A stretch of 20,486 bases of DNA, taken from the IMG/VR virus record IMGVR_UViG_3300046777_000191, positions 1-20,486 of that record. One strand, 5' to 3'. Under the pieces are notes generated by a model, which did no database searches, had not been told where the DNA came from, and saw only the letters and a program-made list of their open reading frames with translations. Below are positions 6,800 through 12,308 of the stretch, piece by piece. Origin of the DNA: a virus. Made by a program: the position numbers and the translations under genes. Within the stretch, counting starts at the first letter, position 1. Each line of letters begins with the position of its first letter.

Positions 6800-6849
6800 T
6801 AGCACTTACACTTAGTCTTACCGCAACGCTTGCACTTCTTTGCTGCCAT
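6799..6849 (-). CDS. 16-residue four-cysteine mini-protein (candidate)
   Basis: A very short frame encodes MAAKKCKRCGKTKCKC. Its four cysteines are spaced C-x2-C-x4-C-x-C and the other residues are mostly Lys/Arg. The ATG overlaps the upstream TAA (TAATG), and its own TAA overlaps the next ATG in the same way, so it fits exactly between two probable genes with no spare bases. Four cysteines in a basic peptide could bind one zinc or iron ion, or form disulfides. It may instead be a translational relay that keeps ribosomes moving between its neighbours. The coding evidence is position, junction geometry and cysteine enrichment; there is no statistical support from length. Confidence 0.6.
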   Translation of the reverse strand: MAAKKCKRCGKTKCKC

Positions 6850-7034
6850 TATTTTTTACCCTTCTTCATAGCGCCTTTAACCTTTTTGAGGTTTGGGTTT
6901 TTTTTCTTGGCTGCTGCTGAGGCTTTCCGAGCACCAGCCGCAAGGATTGCTCCTGCACGTTCCTTGGAGATACCCTGCTTTTTGGCAATTTGTGATTGGG
7001 CTGCCTTGAAGCCCATTCCTTTTTTTGCCTTCAC
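6849..7034 (-). CDS. 61-aa Lys/Ala-rich conserved phage protein
   Basis: The product reads MKAKKGMGFKAAQSQIAKKQ, then GISKERAGAILAAGARKASAA and a Lys-rich tail (KNPNLKKVKGAMKKGKK). The middle looks like a helix-turn-helix-sized helical pair (AAQSQIAKKQGISKERAGAILA) between basic arms. From memory this pattern recurs in many small phage proteins of unknown function. The chosen start is a GTG at 7034, whose last two bases and the following A form the upstream TGA (GTGA overlap). An internal ATG at 7016 (MGFKAAQ) is an alternative but has poorer ribosome-site spacing. The strongly cationic sequence suggests DNA or RNA contact inside the head or the infected cell; this is inference. Confidence 0.8.
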   Translation of the reverse strand: MKAKKGMGFKAAQSQIAKKQGISKERAGAILAAGARKASAAAKKKNPNLKKVKGAMKKGKK

Positions 7035-7210
7035 TTTTTAATTCTGCCTTTTTTGTCATACTGACGATTCTGTAATACTGCACCCCAGAACTGACCAGCA
7101 TCAGATTGTGTTCTGCCCTGTTCGTTCCACTGTGCATATTCTTTGGCTACATTTTGGATGTAGCGAGCAATGGTTGATTTACTTTCACCTACACGTGTTT
7201 TGCCAGCCAT
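7031..7210 (-). CDS. 59-aa small basic protein, unknown
   Basis: The frame from ATG at 7210 to TGA at 7031 encodes MAGKTRVGESKSTIARYIQN, a helix VAKEYAQWNEQGR, then SDAGQFWGAVLQNRQYDKKG and a basic end RIKK. It has three aromatic-rich helical turns and a net positive charge, and no cysteines. The stop overlaps the following GTG by four bases (GTGA); the start follows the upstream Lys-rich gene by one base. I recognise no domain. Composition is more normal than that of its Lys-rich neighbours, which makes true protein coding more convincing. Confidence 0.78.
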   Translation of the reverse strand: MAGKTRVGESKSTIARYIQNVAKEYAQWNEQGRTQSDAGQFWGAVLQNRQYDKKGRIKK

Positions 7211-7211
7211 A

Positions 7212-7346
7212 TTATTTCTTCTTCTTCTTAGCAGCCATCTTCTTTGCTGCCATCTTCTTCATACCTTTTTTCATTTCCATTTTCTTTTCGGCTTTGGACT
7301 CCATCATCTCGCCCATTTTGTAAGCCTTCTTCGCTGCTTTCTTCAT
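7212..7346 (-). CDS. 44-aa Lys/Met/Ala-rich protein
   Basis: A short frame encodes MKKAAKKAYKMGEMMESKAE, then Lys/Met-rich KKMEMKKGMKK and a repeated KKMAAKKMAAKKKKK end. Nineteen of the 44 residues are Lys and nine are Met. The ATG follows directly after the upstream TAA, and GGAGC eight bases before provides a ribosome binding site. The sequence should form one continuous cationic helix, reminiscent of the Lys/Ala-rich tails of bacterial histone-like proteins, so DNA neutralisation is possible. Low complexity limits any family claim, and such a sequence could also be an unstructured peptide. Confidence 0.7.
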   Translation of the reverse strand: MKKAAKKAYKMGEMMESKAEKKMEMKKGMKKMAAKKMAAKKKKK

Positions 7347-7658
7347 TTATGCTCCTAGTTCTTTTAGTACTTCTGCTGATTTTTTATTGATGTGTTTGGC
7401 TGGTGGCATCTTGCCTGCGTCATAGGCCCTACCTAGTGTTTCACTAGCCTGAACAGCCTCCTGGATTTTACTCATCGTAGTTCCAGCAGGTTGGATACCC
7501 TGTGCTCTTGCTTCTTTATAGGCATCCAATTCTTTATTAAATGCCTTGTTAGGCATTGCTTTCTTGCTATTTGCATCCCCTGTATTCATCTGTAGAGTCA
7601 ATGCTTTGCAACCAAAGCAATCCTCAACAGGCTCGGGATGGTGCTCCCAATGTTTCAT
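7347..7658 (-). CDS. Conserved small protein with His/Cys-rich N-terminus
   Basis: The 103-aa product starts MKHWEHHPEPVEDCFGCKAL, giving three His and a C-x2-C pair within 17 residues, which could coordinate zinc. The rest is helical and polar, with ELDAYKEARAQGIQPAGTT and IQEAVQASETLGRAYDAGKM, and a Lys-rich end. From memory, this N-terminal motif recurs in uncultured phage proteins annotated as hypothetical. The gene overlaps the upstream 90-aa gene by four bases (ATGA) and abuts the Lys-rich 44-aa gene. Position after the capsid gene suggests a minor head or completion component, without direct evidence. Confidence 0.85.
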   Translation of the reverse strand: MKHWEHHPEPVEDCFGCKALTLQMNTGDANSKKAMPNKAFNKELDAYKEARAQGIQPAGTTMSKIQEAVQASETLGRAYDAGKMPPAKHINKKSAEVLKELGA

Positions 7659-7927
7659 AGCGCTGTAAAGTTGTCCTCCGTAACTCCTACATCACCTGCA
7701 ATTAATGCTGCCTTAGTGGCATCATCAACTATGTGGTCATAACCACCACGATAAACCTCTGGATAAATAGTTAAATCAGAATCCTGTGGGTATCTAATCT
7801 GTGCATACTCACCATCTGTATCTCTGACAATAGTTATGCCACGGTCTATTCTGTAAAAGTAAAATAAACGGGCACCACCAGCAGGACCTTCTAGTACTGT
7901 TGGTGTCTTAAATAGCCATTCAGTCAT
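7655..7927 (-). CDS. Conserved small protein downstream of the capsid gene
   Basis: A 90-aa protein, MTEWLFKTPTVLEGPAGGAR then LFYFYRIDRGITIVRDTDGE, YAQIRYPQDSDL and a C-terminal ATKAALIAGDVGVTEDNFTA. Short beta strands in the first two thirds and a final helix are expected. It has an excellent ribosome binding site (AAGGAGGA, about 5 bases before ATG) just after the hairpins downstream of the capsid gene, so it may be highly expressed. I remember similar proteins beside capsid genes in environmental phages, always of unknown role. Head completion or decoration is plausible from position only. Confidence 0.87.
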   Translation of the reverse strand: MTEWLFKTPTVLEGPAGGARLFYFYRIDRGITIVRDTDGEYAQIRYPQDSDLTIYPEVYRGGYDHIVDDATKAALIAGDVGVTEDNFTAL

Positions 7928-7947
7928 AAGTCCTCCTTAGTGAACTC

Positions 7948-7977
7948 ACCCCGAAGGGTAGGTTTCAAGGCCTACCC
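7948..7977 (-). terminator. Overlapping hairpins after the capsid gene; possible attenuator or processing site
   Basis: In transcript order, GGGTAGG (7977-7971) can pair with CCTACCC (7962-7956) across an 8-base loop, a 7-bp stem. The last four bases of the second arm, with the one before the loop, can instead form ACCC-TTCG-GGGT (7959-7948), closed by the very stable C(UUCG)G tetraloop. The two structures share bases 7956-7959 and exclude each other. No run of T follows, so classic intrinsic termination is doubtful. Partial termination, RNA-end protection or control of the strong ribosome site just downstream are possible. Confidence 0.5.
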
Positions 7978-7992
7978 TGCAGAGTCAATCAA

Positions 7993-9195
7993 CTAGAGAG
8001 CAGCGATTGAGGAACCAGAAGTAATGCGATACAACGCTTCATCACGGTAAACTGCGAAGCCAAGTACGCCGTACCAGCCCATTGGGCGGAAGCGCATCAA
8101 CTTATCAGTTACGTTACCGATAACGATGTGTGGCTCTTCAGCAACAGCCTCAGCCATTGCCTGCTGACCACAAGCGATTGTATTGAATACACGGGTTACT
8201 GGAGTTACAGTAACAACTGTGGTTGCAGAAACTGCACCAGTGTTTGCTGTATCTACAGTGATTGTGGTTGTTGAACCAGTTGTGCTGATGTCAGCAATCT
8301 TTGCACCTGAAGCAATACCAGTTCCAGCAATCTTGTCGCCAACTTCTGCACGAGAAGCAATGACGGAAGATGAAGCAACACCAAAGGTGAAGCCTGCTGA
8401 GGTACCAGCAACAGTTACAGCGGTTGTAGCCAATGCAGTCTGGTCTGCACCAGTCTTAGCATTGTATAGACGTGGGGACTCAACAAAGAATCCACCTTCA
8501 TAACGTCCGATTTCTCCAGCCCAGATATTATCTACGGCAGGTGAAGATTGTGCGTGAACAAAGTTCCAGCCCATATTTCCAGTCTCTGCACGAAGGTCGT
8601 GTGAAACCTCTGGGTGGATACCGAACCAGTAGTCAGAACCACGGCGGTACTTAGCCTTGTTAGCACGTAGTTTTGCAACTACCTTACGAACATCTGCTGA
8701 ATCAATTGTGTCAGTAGCATCTACGCCAGCGACAGAAGTTGCATCTCCTGAGAAGATGTTGTTTGAACCAGAGCGTAGGGTTGTCATTGCAATAGCATCA
8801 ATAGAATCAGCAAGGTTGTATGCAATGATATTTGCAATTGCTGGGTCTACATCTGCTAGTGAGAACAACTCAAGAGCGCGGGTTACTAGGACTGGATTAC
8901 CGTACTCATTAAGAGTAATGGTAACTGAAGTCGGAGTTGTTAGAGAAACTGCATCTGGGTCAGTTGTCTCTGTTAGTGGGGTTGTAGCCTGGTCAAGGTC
9001 TACATACTTTTGTAATACTACGGTAGAGCCAGGAAAAGCCTGACGAGCAGGACGCTTATCTGCAACTGAACGAATGAGTGGTTCAGAGCGAAGCGCAAAC
9101 TCTAGAAGGCGGTCATATGCCTTCTGTACTAGACCAGCACCACCAACGGAACCGCCGAGTGATGTACTCGCGGTTGACGTATATTGGTTAGCCAT
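7993..9195 (-). CDS. Major capsid protein (HK97 fold, N4 gp56-like)
   Basis: The 400-aa protein forms the icosahedral shell. It starts MANQYTSTASTSLGGSVGGA, continues with a helix (KAYDRLLEFALRSEPLIRSV) and a strand segment rich in Thr/Leu (residues 65-100, with TVVLQKYVDLD). A long helix follows (ANIIAYNLADSIDAIAMTTL), then ADVRKVVAKLRANKAK, FGIHPEVSHDLRAETG and the C-terminal GWYGVLGFAVYRDEALYRI. Together these match, from memory, the N4 gp56 family of HK97-fold capsid proteins in motif order and length. Residues about 248-333 are Thr/Ser/Gly/Ala-rich and look like an inserted beta domain. A strong ribosome site (GGAGGTGA) precedes the ATG, and the scaffold gene lies just upstream, the expected partner order. 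Confidence 0.92.
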   Translation of the reverse strand: MANQYTSTASTSLGGSVGGAGLVQKAYDRLLEFALRSEPLIRSVADKRPARQAFPGSTVVLQKYVDLDQATTPLTETTDPDAVSLTTPTSVTITLNEYGNPVLVTRALELFSLADVDPAIANIIAYNLADSIDAIAMTTLRSGSNNIFSGDATSVAGVDATDTIDSADVRKVVAKLRANKAKYRRGSDYWFGIHPEVSHDLRAETGNMGWNFVHAQSSPAVDNIWAGEIGRYEGGFFVESPRLYNAKTGADQTALATTAVTVAGTSAGFTFGVASSSVIASRAEVGDKIAGTGIASGAKIADISTTGSTTTITVDTANTGAVSATTVVTVTPVTRVFNTIACGQQAMAEAVAEEPHIVIGNVTDKLMRFRPMGWYGVLGFAVYRDEALYRITSGSSIAAL

Positions 9196-9203
9196 TGTTT
9201 TGC

Positions 9204-9218
9204 GTCACCTCCAGTGAC
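9204..9218 (-). promoter_or_regulatory. Capsid gene ribosome binding site inside a small inverted repeat
   Basis: The transcript reads GTCAC-TGGAG-GTGAC, a perfect 5-bp inverted repeat with a 5-base loop, located 8 bases before the capsid ATG. The Shine-Dalgarno core GGAGGTGA spans the loop and the 3' arm. It is the best match to the consensus in the window, consistent with high capsid expression. The weak stem could tune access but is unlikely to block ribosomes. Confidence 0.6.
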
Positions 9219-9227
9219 TATGAACGA

Positions 9228-9698
9228 TTAGGAATTTCGTAGTAAGTTGATTAACTCATCCATTGAACCAGCGTTTTCCATACGTGTTTCAATGTCTACG
9301 AGTTTGTCTGGGGTAATTCCACCTTGGGTTAACACATCTTGCTGGCGTAGTGCCGCAAGATTGTTCTGCACTTCTGCTTGATTAGCCTGTGGGTTATAGC
9401 CAATTAAATCTCCGTTATCACGGAGCCAAGAGTCAATAGACTCCTCTGTGGCATCTGGCACATCTTTCAAGATAAGGCGTGCAGCCTTAGCGTTTACTCC
9501 CTTTTTTTCTAGGACTTCTTTGACGGTAGACTCTCGCTTCTCCTTGAGGAATCCTTCAAGTTGTTCAGAGAGTTCTTTAATGCGCTTCTCATCAGCACGC
9601 TTGGCTTTTCTTAGTTTCTTAACTAAGTCATCACCAGTCAGTTGATGGTCAGGTACATTGTCTTCGTCTTCTTCGTCATCCCAGTAGTTGTTGCTCAT
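9228..9698 (-). CDS. Capsid scaffolding protein (putative)
   Basis: The 156-aa protein starts MSNNYWDDEEDEDNVPDHQL. The acidic N-terminus is followed by a highly charged coiled-coil-like helix (about residues 25-65, with KKLRKAKRADEKRIKEL and LEGFLKEKR), a middle with KKGVNAKAARLILKDVP, and a Gln/Asn-rich helical C-terminus ending MDELINLLRNS. Small size, charge, helicity and location directly upstream of the capsid gene are typical of phage scaffolds, which direct procapsid assembly and then leave. The ATG at 9698 is preferred to the in-frame GTG at 9707 because AAGGGTGG is correctly spaced for it. No protease domain is visible. Confidence 0.82.
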   Translation of the reverse strand: MSNNYWDDEEDEDNVPDHQLTGDDLVKKLRKAKRADEKRIKELSEQLEGFLKEKRESTVKEVLEKKGVNAKAARLILKDVPDATEESIDSWLRDNGDLIGYNPQANQAEVQNNLAALRQQDVLTQGGITPDKLVDIETRMENAGSMDELINLLRNS

Positions 9699-9819
9699 AG
9701 CAACCACCCTTTCTATTTGTAGTTAGTTCGTAAGCCACAGTTCCACCCAGGGGTAGGTAGGCTGGCTCTTACTATCGGTCTAATACACCGTGTGGGGCCG
9801 ATTGGTCCACATCGGGAAT
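9699..9819 (-). promoter_or_regulatory. Longest intergenic region; structured leader before scaffold and capsid genes
   Basis: These 121 bases separate the 495-aa protein from the scaffold gene and hold no good gene. Two mutually exclusive stems overlap at its 5' end: CCGAT/ATCGG (9815-9811 with 9802-9798) and TGTGG/CCACA (9811-9807 with 9795-9791). A possible but poor promoter-like pair (TGGACC, 18 bases, TATTAG) is also present. It is the most likely place for separate control of the scaffold-capsid unit, but neither promoter nor terminator is convincing by eye. Confidence 0.4.
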
Positions 9820-11307
9820 CTATATATTGCCGCCAATTTGGCTAGTTAGTGAAGATTTGCTCAATCCACTACTACCAGAAAATGCTGCAACTTCTCGTTC
9901 TACGAGTTTTTGTCTCTTACGTTGGGCAGAAGCAAGTGTGTTAAATACTTCTTGTTCTGCTTCACCTAAGCGATATTCATCAAGTGTTCCTGCATAAATG
10001 TCAGATAGTTTTTCAGCCGTAGGTAGGATGTCTGCAATAGTTGCATAACCTTTCTGAGCCTGGGCTTTAGTAACACCTTGTGCAGCCAACTGCTCAGATA
10101 CAGCCACTCCAGCATTAATGCCTTGAAGTTTTGCTGCTGAACCAATCTCTGCTGCTGCAACCTGACGTTCAATCTTCTGGAACTGTTGATTAGGGTCAAG
10201 AACATAAGCAACAAGGTCATTATCGCTAATGCCATAAAAACCACGCAACGTAGCAAGAACTGCTGGGTCAGCGTTTTGAACACGCTGAACCGCCGTAACT
10301 ACACGGTTAGATAACTCAGTTGTAGAAATATCATTAGATATAAACTGAGTCACATAATCATCATTATCAAACTGCTTTAAACCATATGCTCTAAGGATTT
10401 GACGATAATCATCCTCAAGGGCTAGATAATCACCTGGGTCAAGGACAGATAGACCCTTCTTAATGCGGTCTTGATTAGCACGGAAACGCTGTCTATATTC
10501 TTCTGTTTCCTGTAGTTGTAAAGTAATAGTGCTTTCACTAGCACCACCAATAGCCAACTCTTTAATCTTGGGTACTAAACTAGCCAAACCATATCTACTA
10601 AAACGGTCTGTTAATACAGCAATAGCACTTTCAGTCTTTTCTTTTTTGGCTGCAGCCTCTGCTGCTGCAGCATCTGCTTTAGCCTGTGCTGCTGCTGCAT
10701 CTTGTTTACCAATGGTTGAAGTTAATGCTGCAATTTGGTCTTGTAAAGATTTAATAAGCGCTAATGTTGCAGGGTCGGTAGTTGTTATAACTGTTGGTGC
10801 GGTAGTACTAGGTGTGCTTGTGCTAGGACTAGTAGTACTAGGTGTAGTAGTACTTGGTGTTGTAGTACTAGGAGTGGTAGTTGATGGAGTAGTTGTACTA
10901 GGAGTTGTAGTACTAGGGGTAGTAGTAGAAGGTGTAGTTGTAGAAGGATTAGTCTTTAATGCATTAGCACCAACAGAACTAGAAAAATTAGCCTGTGTTG
11001 CCCCACCTTCTGAACGTGCTTCAGCAGAAGCCGCTTTAGGAGAATCTTCTTTTTCTTTATAAAGTCTCCAAGAACCAGTTGTTACTCCACCAATCCAACT
11101 GTAATATCTAATATAACCATCATCTAACTGTGGTGCTTCTGGTCGGTTTGTTGGGTCTTTCATTGGGTCAGAAGCAGCACGTTGTTTTGCTTCTTCTTCC
11201 ATACGCGCTTCACGTTCAGCCTTAAGTTCAGCCATACGTCTTGCACGTTTTTCTGCTGCAGTTTCATTATCTCCAGCACCATCAATTAAAGTAGTTGGTT
11301 TTGCCAT
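9820..11307 (-). CDS. Putative internal virion / ejection protein with PSTTT linker
   Basis: The 495-aa product has four parts. Residues 1-115 are charged and Ala/Glu/Lys/Arg-rich (AAEKRARRMAELKAERE) with a Trp/Tyr patch, DDGYIRYYSWIGGVTTGSW. Residues about 121-170 are ten PSTTT-type pentads. Next is a coiled-coil-like Ala/Lys/Glu stretch (LIKSLQDQIAALTSTIGK, then an AAAAEAAAKKEK helix). The last 270 residues are helical (FSRYGLASLVPKIKELAIGG, LALEDDYRQILRAYGL and VAEQ-like segments), ending SSLTSQIGGNI. The ATG at 11307 is chosen because it forms a TAATG junction; an upstream TTG is unlikely. No enzyme motif is seen. Location between portal and scaffold, with three other large helical proteins, suggests an internal head protein ejected with DNA. 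This is inference. Confidence 0.8.
   Translation of the reverse strand: MAKPTTLIDGAGDNETAAEKRARRMAELKAEREARMEEEAKQRAASDPMKDPTNRPEAPQLDDGYIRYYSWIGGVTTGSWRLYKEKEDSPKAASAEARSEGGATQANFSSSVGANALKTNPSTTTPSTTTPSTTTPSTTTPSTTTPSTTTPSTTTPSTTSPSTSTPSTTAPTVITTTDPATLALIKSLQDQIAALTSTIGKQDAAAAQAKADAAAAEAAAKKEKTESAIAVLTDRFSRYGLASLVPKIKELAIGGASESTITLQLQETEEYRQRFRANQDRIKKGLSVLDPGDYLALEDDYRQILRAYGLKQFDNDDYVTQFISNDISTTELSNRVVTAVQRVQNADPAVLATLRGFYGISDNDLVAYVLDPNQQFQKIERQVAAAEIGSAAKLQGINAGVAVSEQLAAQGVTKAQAQKGYATIADILPTAEKLSDIYAGTLDEYRLGEAEQEVFNTLASAQRKRQKLVEREVAAFSGSSGLSKSSLTSQIGGNI
10798..10947 (-). repeat. 15-base coding repeat: ten PSTTT pentads
   Basis: Ten in-frame 15-base units encode PSTTT, with the last three diverging to PSTTS, PSTST and PSTTA. 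Synonymous third positions differ between copies, so the protein sequence rather than recent DNA duplication seems conserved. The result is an extended Pro/Thr/Ser linker of about 50 residues joining the N-terminal and coiled-coil parts of the host gene. The reverse strand reads as a spurious Val/Leu/Gly-rich frame. Confidence 0.93.
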
Positions 11308-12308
11308 TATGCTAGCCCCCAATCACGCAGTACTTTAAGGCCGAGAGCATCATAGGTATCTCTGGCGTTCTTGGTGTAGTTCCACTCATCTCTACTTTTA
11401 ACAATCTTTTCTGCCTCCCACAAAGGAACTACTTCTGGTGTTTGTGTTTTAGGATTTACATAACCAACTAATTGTTTAAAGACTGGATTATCATTTGTGA
11501 CAGTATCTACATCTACCTCAAGTAGATTAGCAATAGTCTGACGTAGCGCTGAAGTTTGTAGATTAAATGAACGACCTGCTTCTATGCCCTTGGCATAGGC
11601 AGGAAAGGCTGAGATAGCAAAACCCTTTAGTTCTTCTTCTACATCTTCTGTAGTCAAAGTACCTGCAAATAATCCAGTAGATACCTTTTCCCAATAGGAC
11701 TTAGGAAGAATAGTATTAACACCCTGGTCATAGGCTATATCTTTAAGTTGATTAACTAGACCTAATGTGCTGCCACCAATAGTCCCTAATTTGCCAGAAT
11801 CAAGAATCTTAAGGTCAATCTGTAGGTCACTATAACCCTCATCATAAAAACCTTCTAGTAACTTCTCTATCTCTGGTGTTACTTTAACACCCTTAGATGT
11901 AAGTCTGACTTTAGTTGCAGCCTTCCAGGCATCAAACTCCTGTGCATAAACACCAGGCTGAGTAGCCTTTTTCTTCTTACGGTCTGCAGAAGTAGCAGTT
12001 AAGTTCTTGTAATAGTTAGAGTTATAGTAGGCAATGCGAGCATCTGCAAATCTTTTGGCTACAAATAAATCATAGATAGGTTTTAACTCTGGAAAAGCAT
12101 CAATTAAAGATTCGGTTAATCCAAACGCTAAAGCCTCTGCTACACCATTGGTAGTATCAGTAGTATCTACACCTACTGCTTTAGGGCGGCCTTGTGGATA
12201 CTTAGCATCAAATGCTTCACGTGCTTTAATTTTAGCAACGCCTACGGGCATAGAATTGATACGTGCTAACTCTGTATCATAGGCAATTTGTTCTGCTGTA
12301 TCTGCCAT
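11307..12308 (-). CDS. 333-aa putative internal virion protein
   Basis: The product is mostly helical and soluble: MADTAEQIAYDTELARINSM at the start, an Ala/Phe segment (VAEALAFGLTESLIDAFPEL), ARIAYYNSNYYKNL around residue 100, and the acidic LEGFYDEGYSDLQIDLKILD. The second half alternates helices, ending DTYDALGLKVLRDWGLA. It lacks cysteines, a signal peptide and clear catalytic residues. Junctions are TAATG on both sides, so it is coupled to the 276-aa gene upstream and the 495-aa gene downstream. From memory, closely similar proteins occur in aquatic phages in the same order, as structural or hypothetical proteins. A role in DNA ejection is inferred from the block it sits in. Confidence 0.82.
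   Translation of the reverse strand: MADTAEQIAYDTELARINSMPVGVAKIKAREAFDAKYPQGRPKAVGVDTTDTTNGVAEALAFGLTESLIDAFPELKPIYDLFVAKRFADARIAYYNSNYYKNLTATSADRKKKKATQPGVYAQEFDAWKAATKVRLTSKGVKVTPEIEKLLEGFYDEGYSDLQIDLKILDSGKLGTIGGSTLGLVNQLKDIAYDQGVNTILPKSYWEKVSTGLFAGTLTTEDVEEELKGFAISAFPAYAKGIEAGRSFNLQTSALRQTIANLLEVDVDTVTNDNPVFKQLVGYVNPKTQTPEVVPLWEAEKIVKSRDEWNYTKNARDTYDALGLKVLRDWGLA

Noticed and set aside
6877-7137. Minus-strand frame of 86 codons overlapping two small genes
   Set aside because: The 59-aa and 61-aa frames joined by a GTGA overlap fit the operon and have sensible composition; this frame mixes both out of register.
8183-9043. Plus-strand frames of 106 and 128 codons opposite the capsid gene
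   Set aside because: Antisense of Thr/Ala/Val-rich capsid codons, which seldom give stops in reverse; no supporting signals.
9966-10283. Minus-strand hydrophobic frame of 105 codons within the 495-aa gene
   Set aside because: Out-of-frame reading of a helical protein; Leu/Phe richness comes from the shifted codons and no ribosome site is seen.
10529-11062. Plus-strand frame of 177 codons with a repetitive Val/Leu/Gly hydrophobic stretch
   Set aside because: Antisense of the PSTTT repeat and Ala-rich coiled-coil; the membrane-like pattern is a reverse-complement artefact.
11308-11322. TTG start adding five residues to the 495-aa protein
   Set aside because: The ATG at 11307 forms a TAATG junction like most neighbours; the TTG lies inside the upstream gene without a ribosome site.
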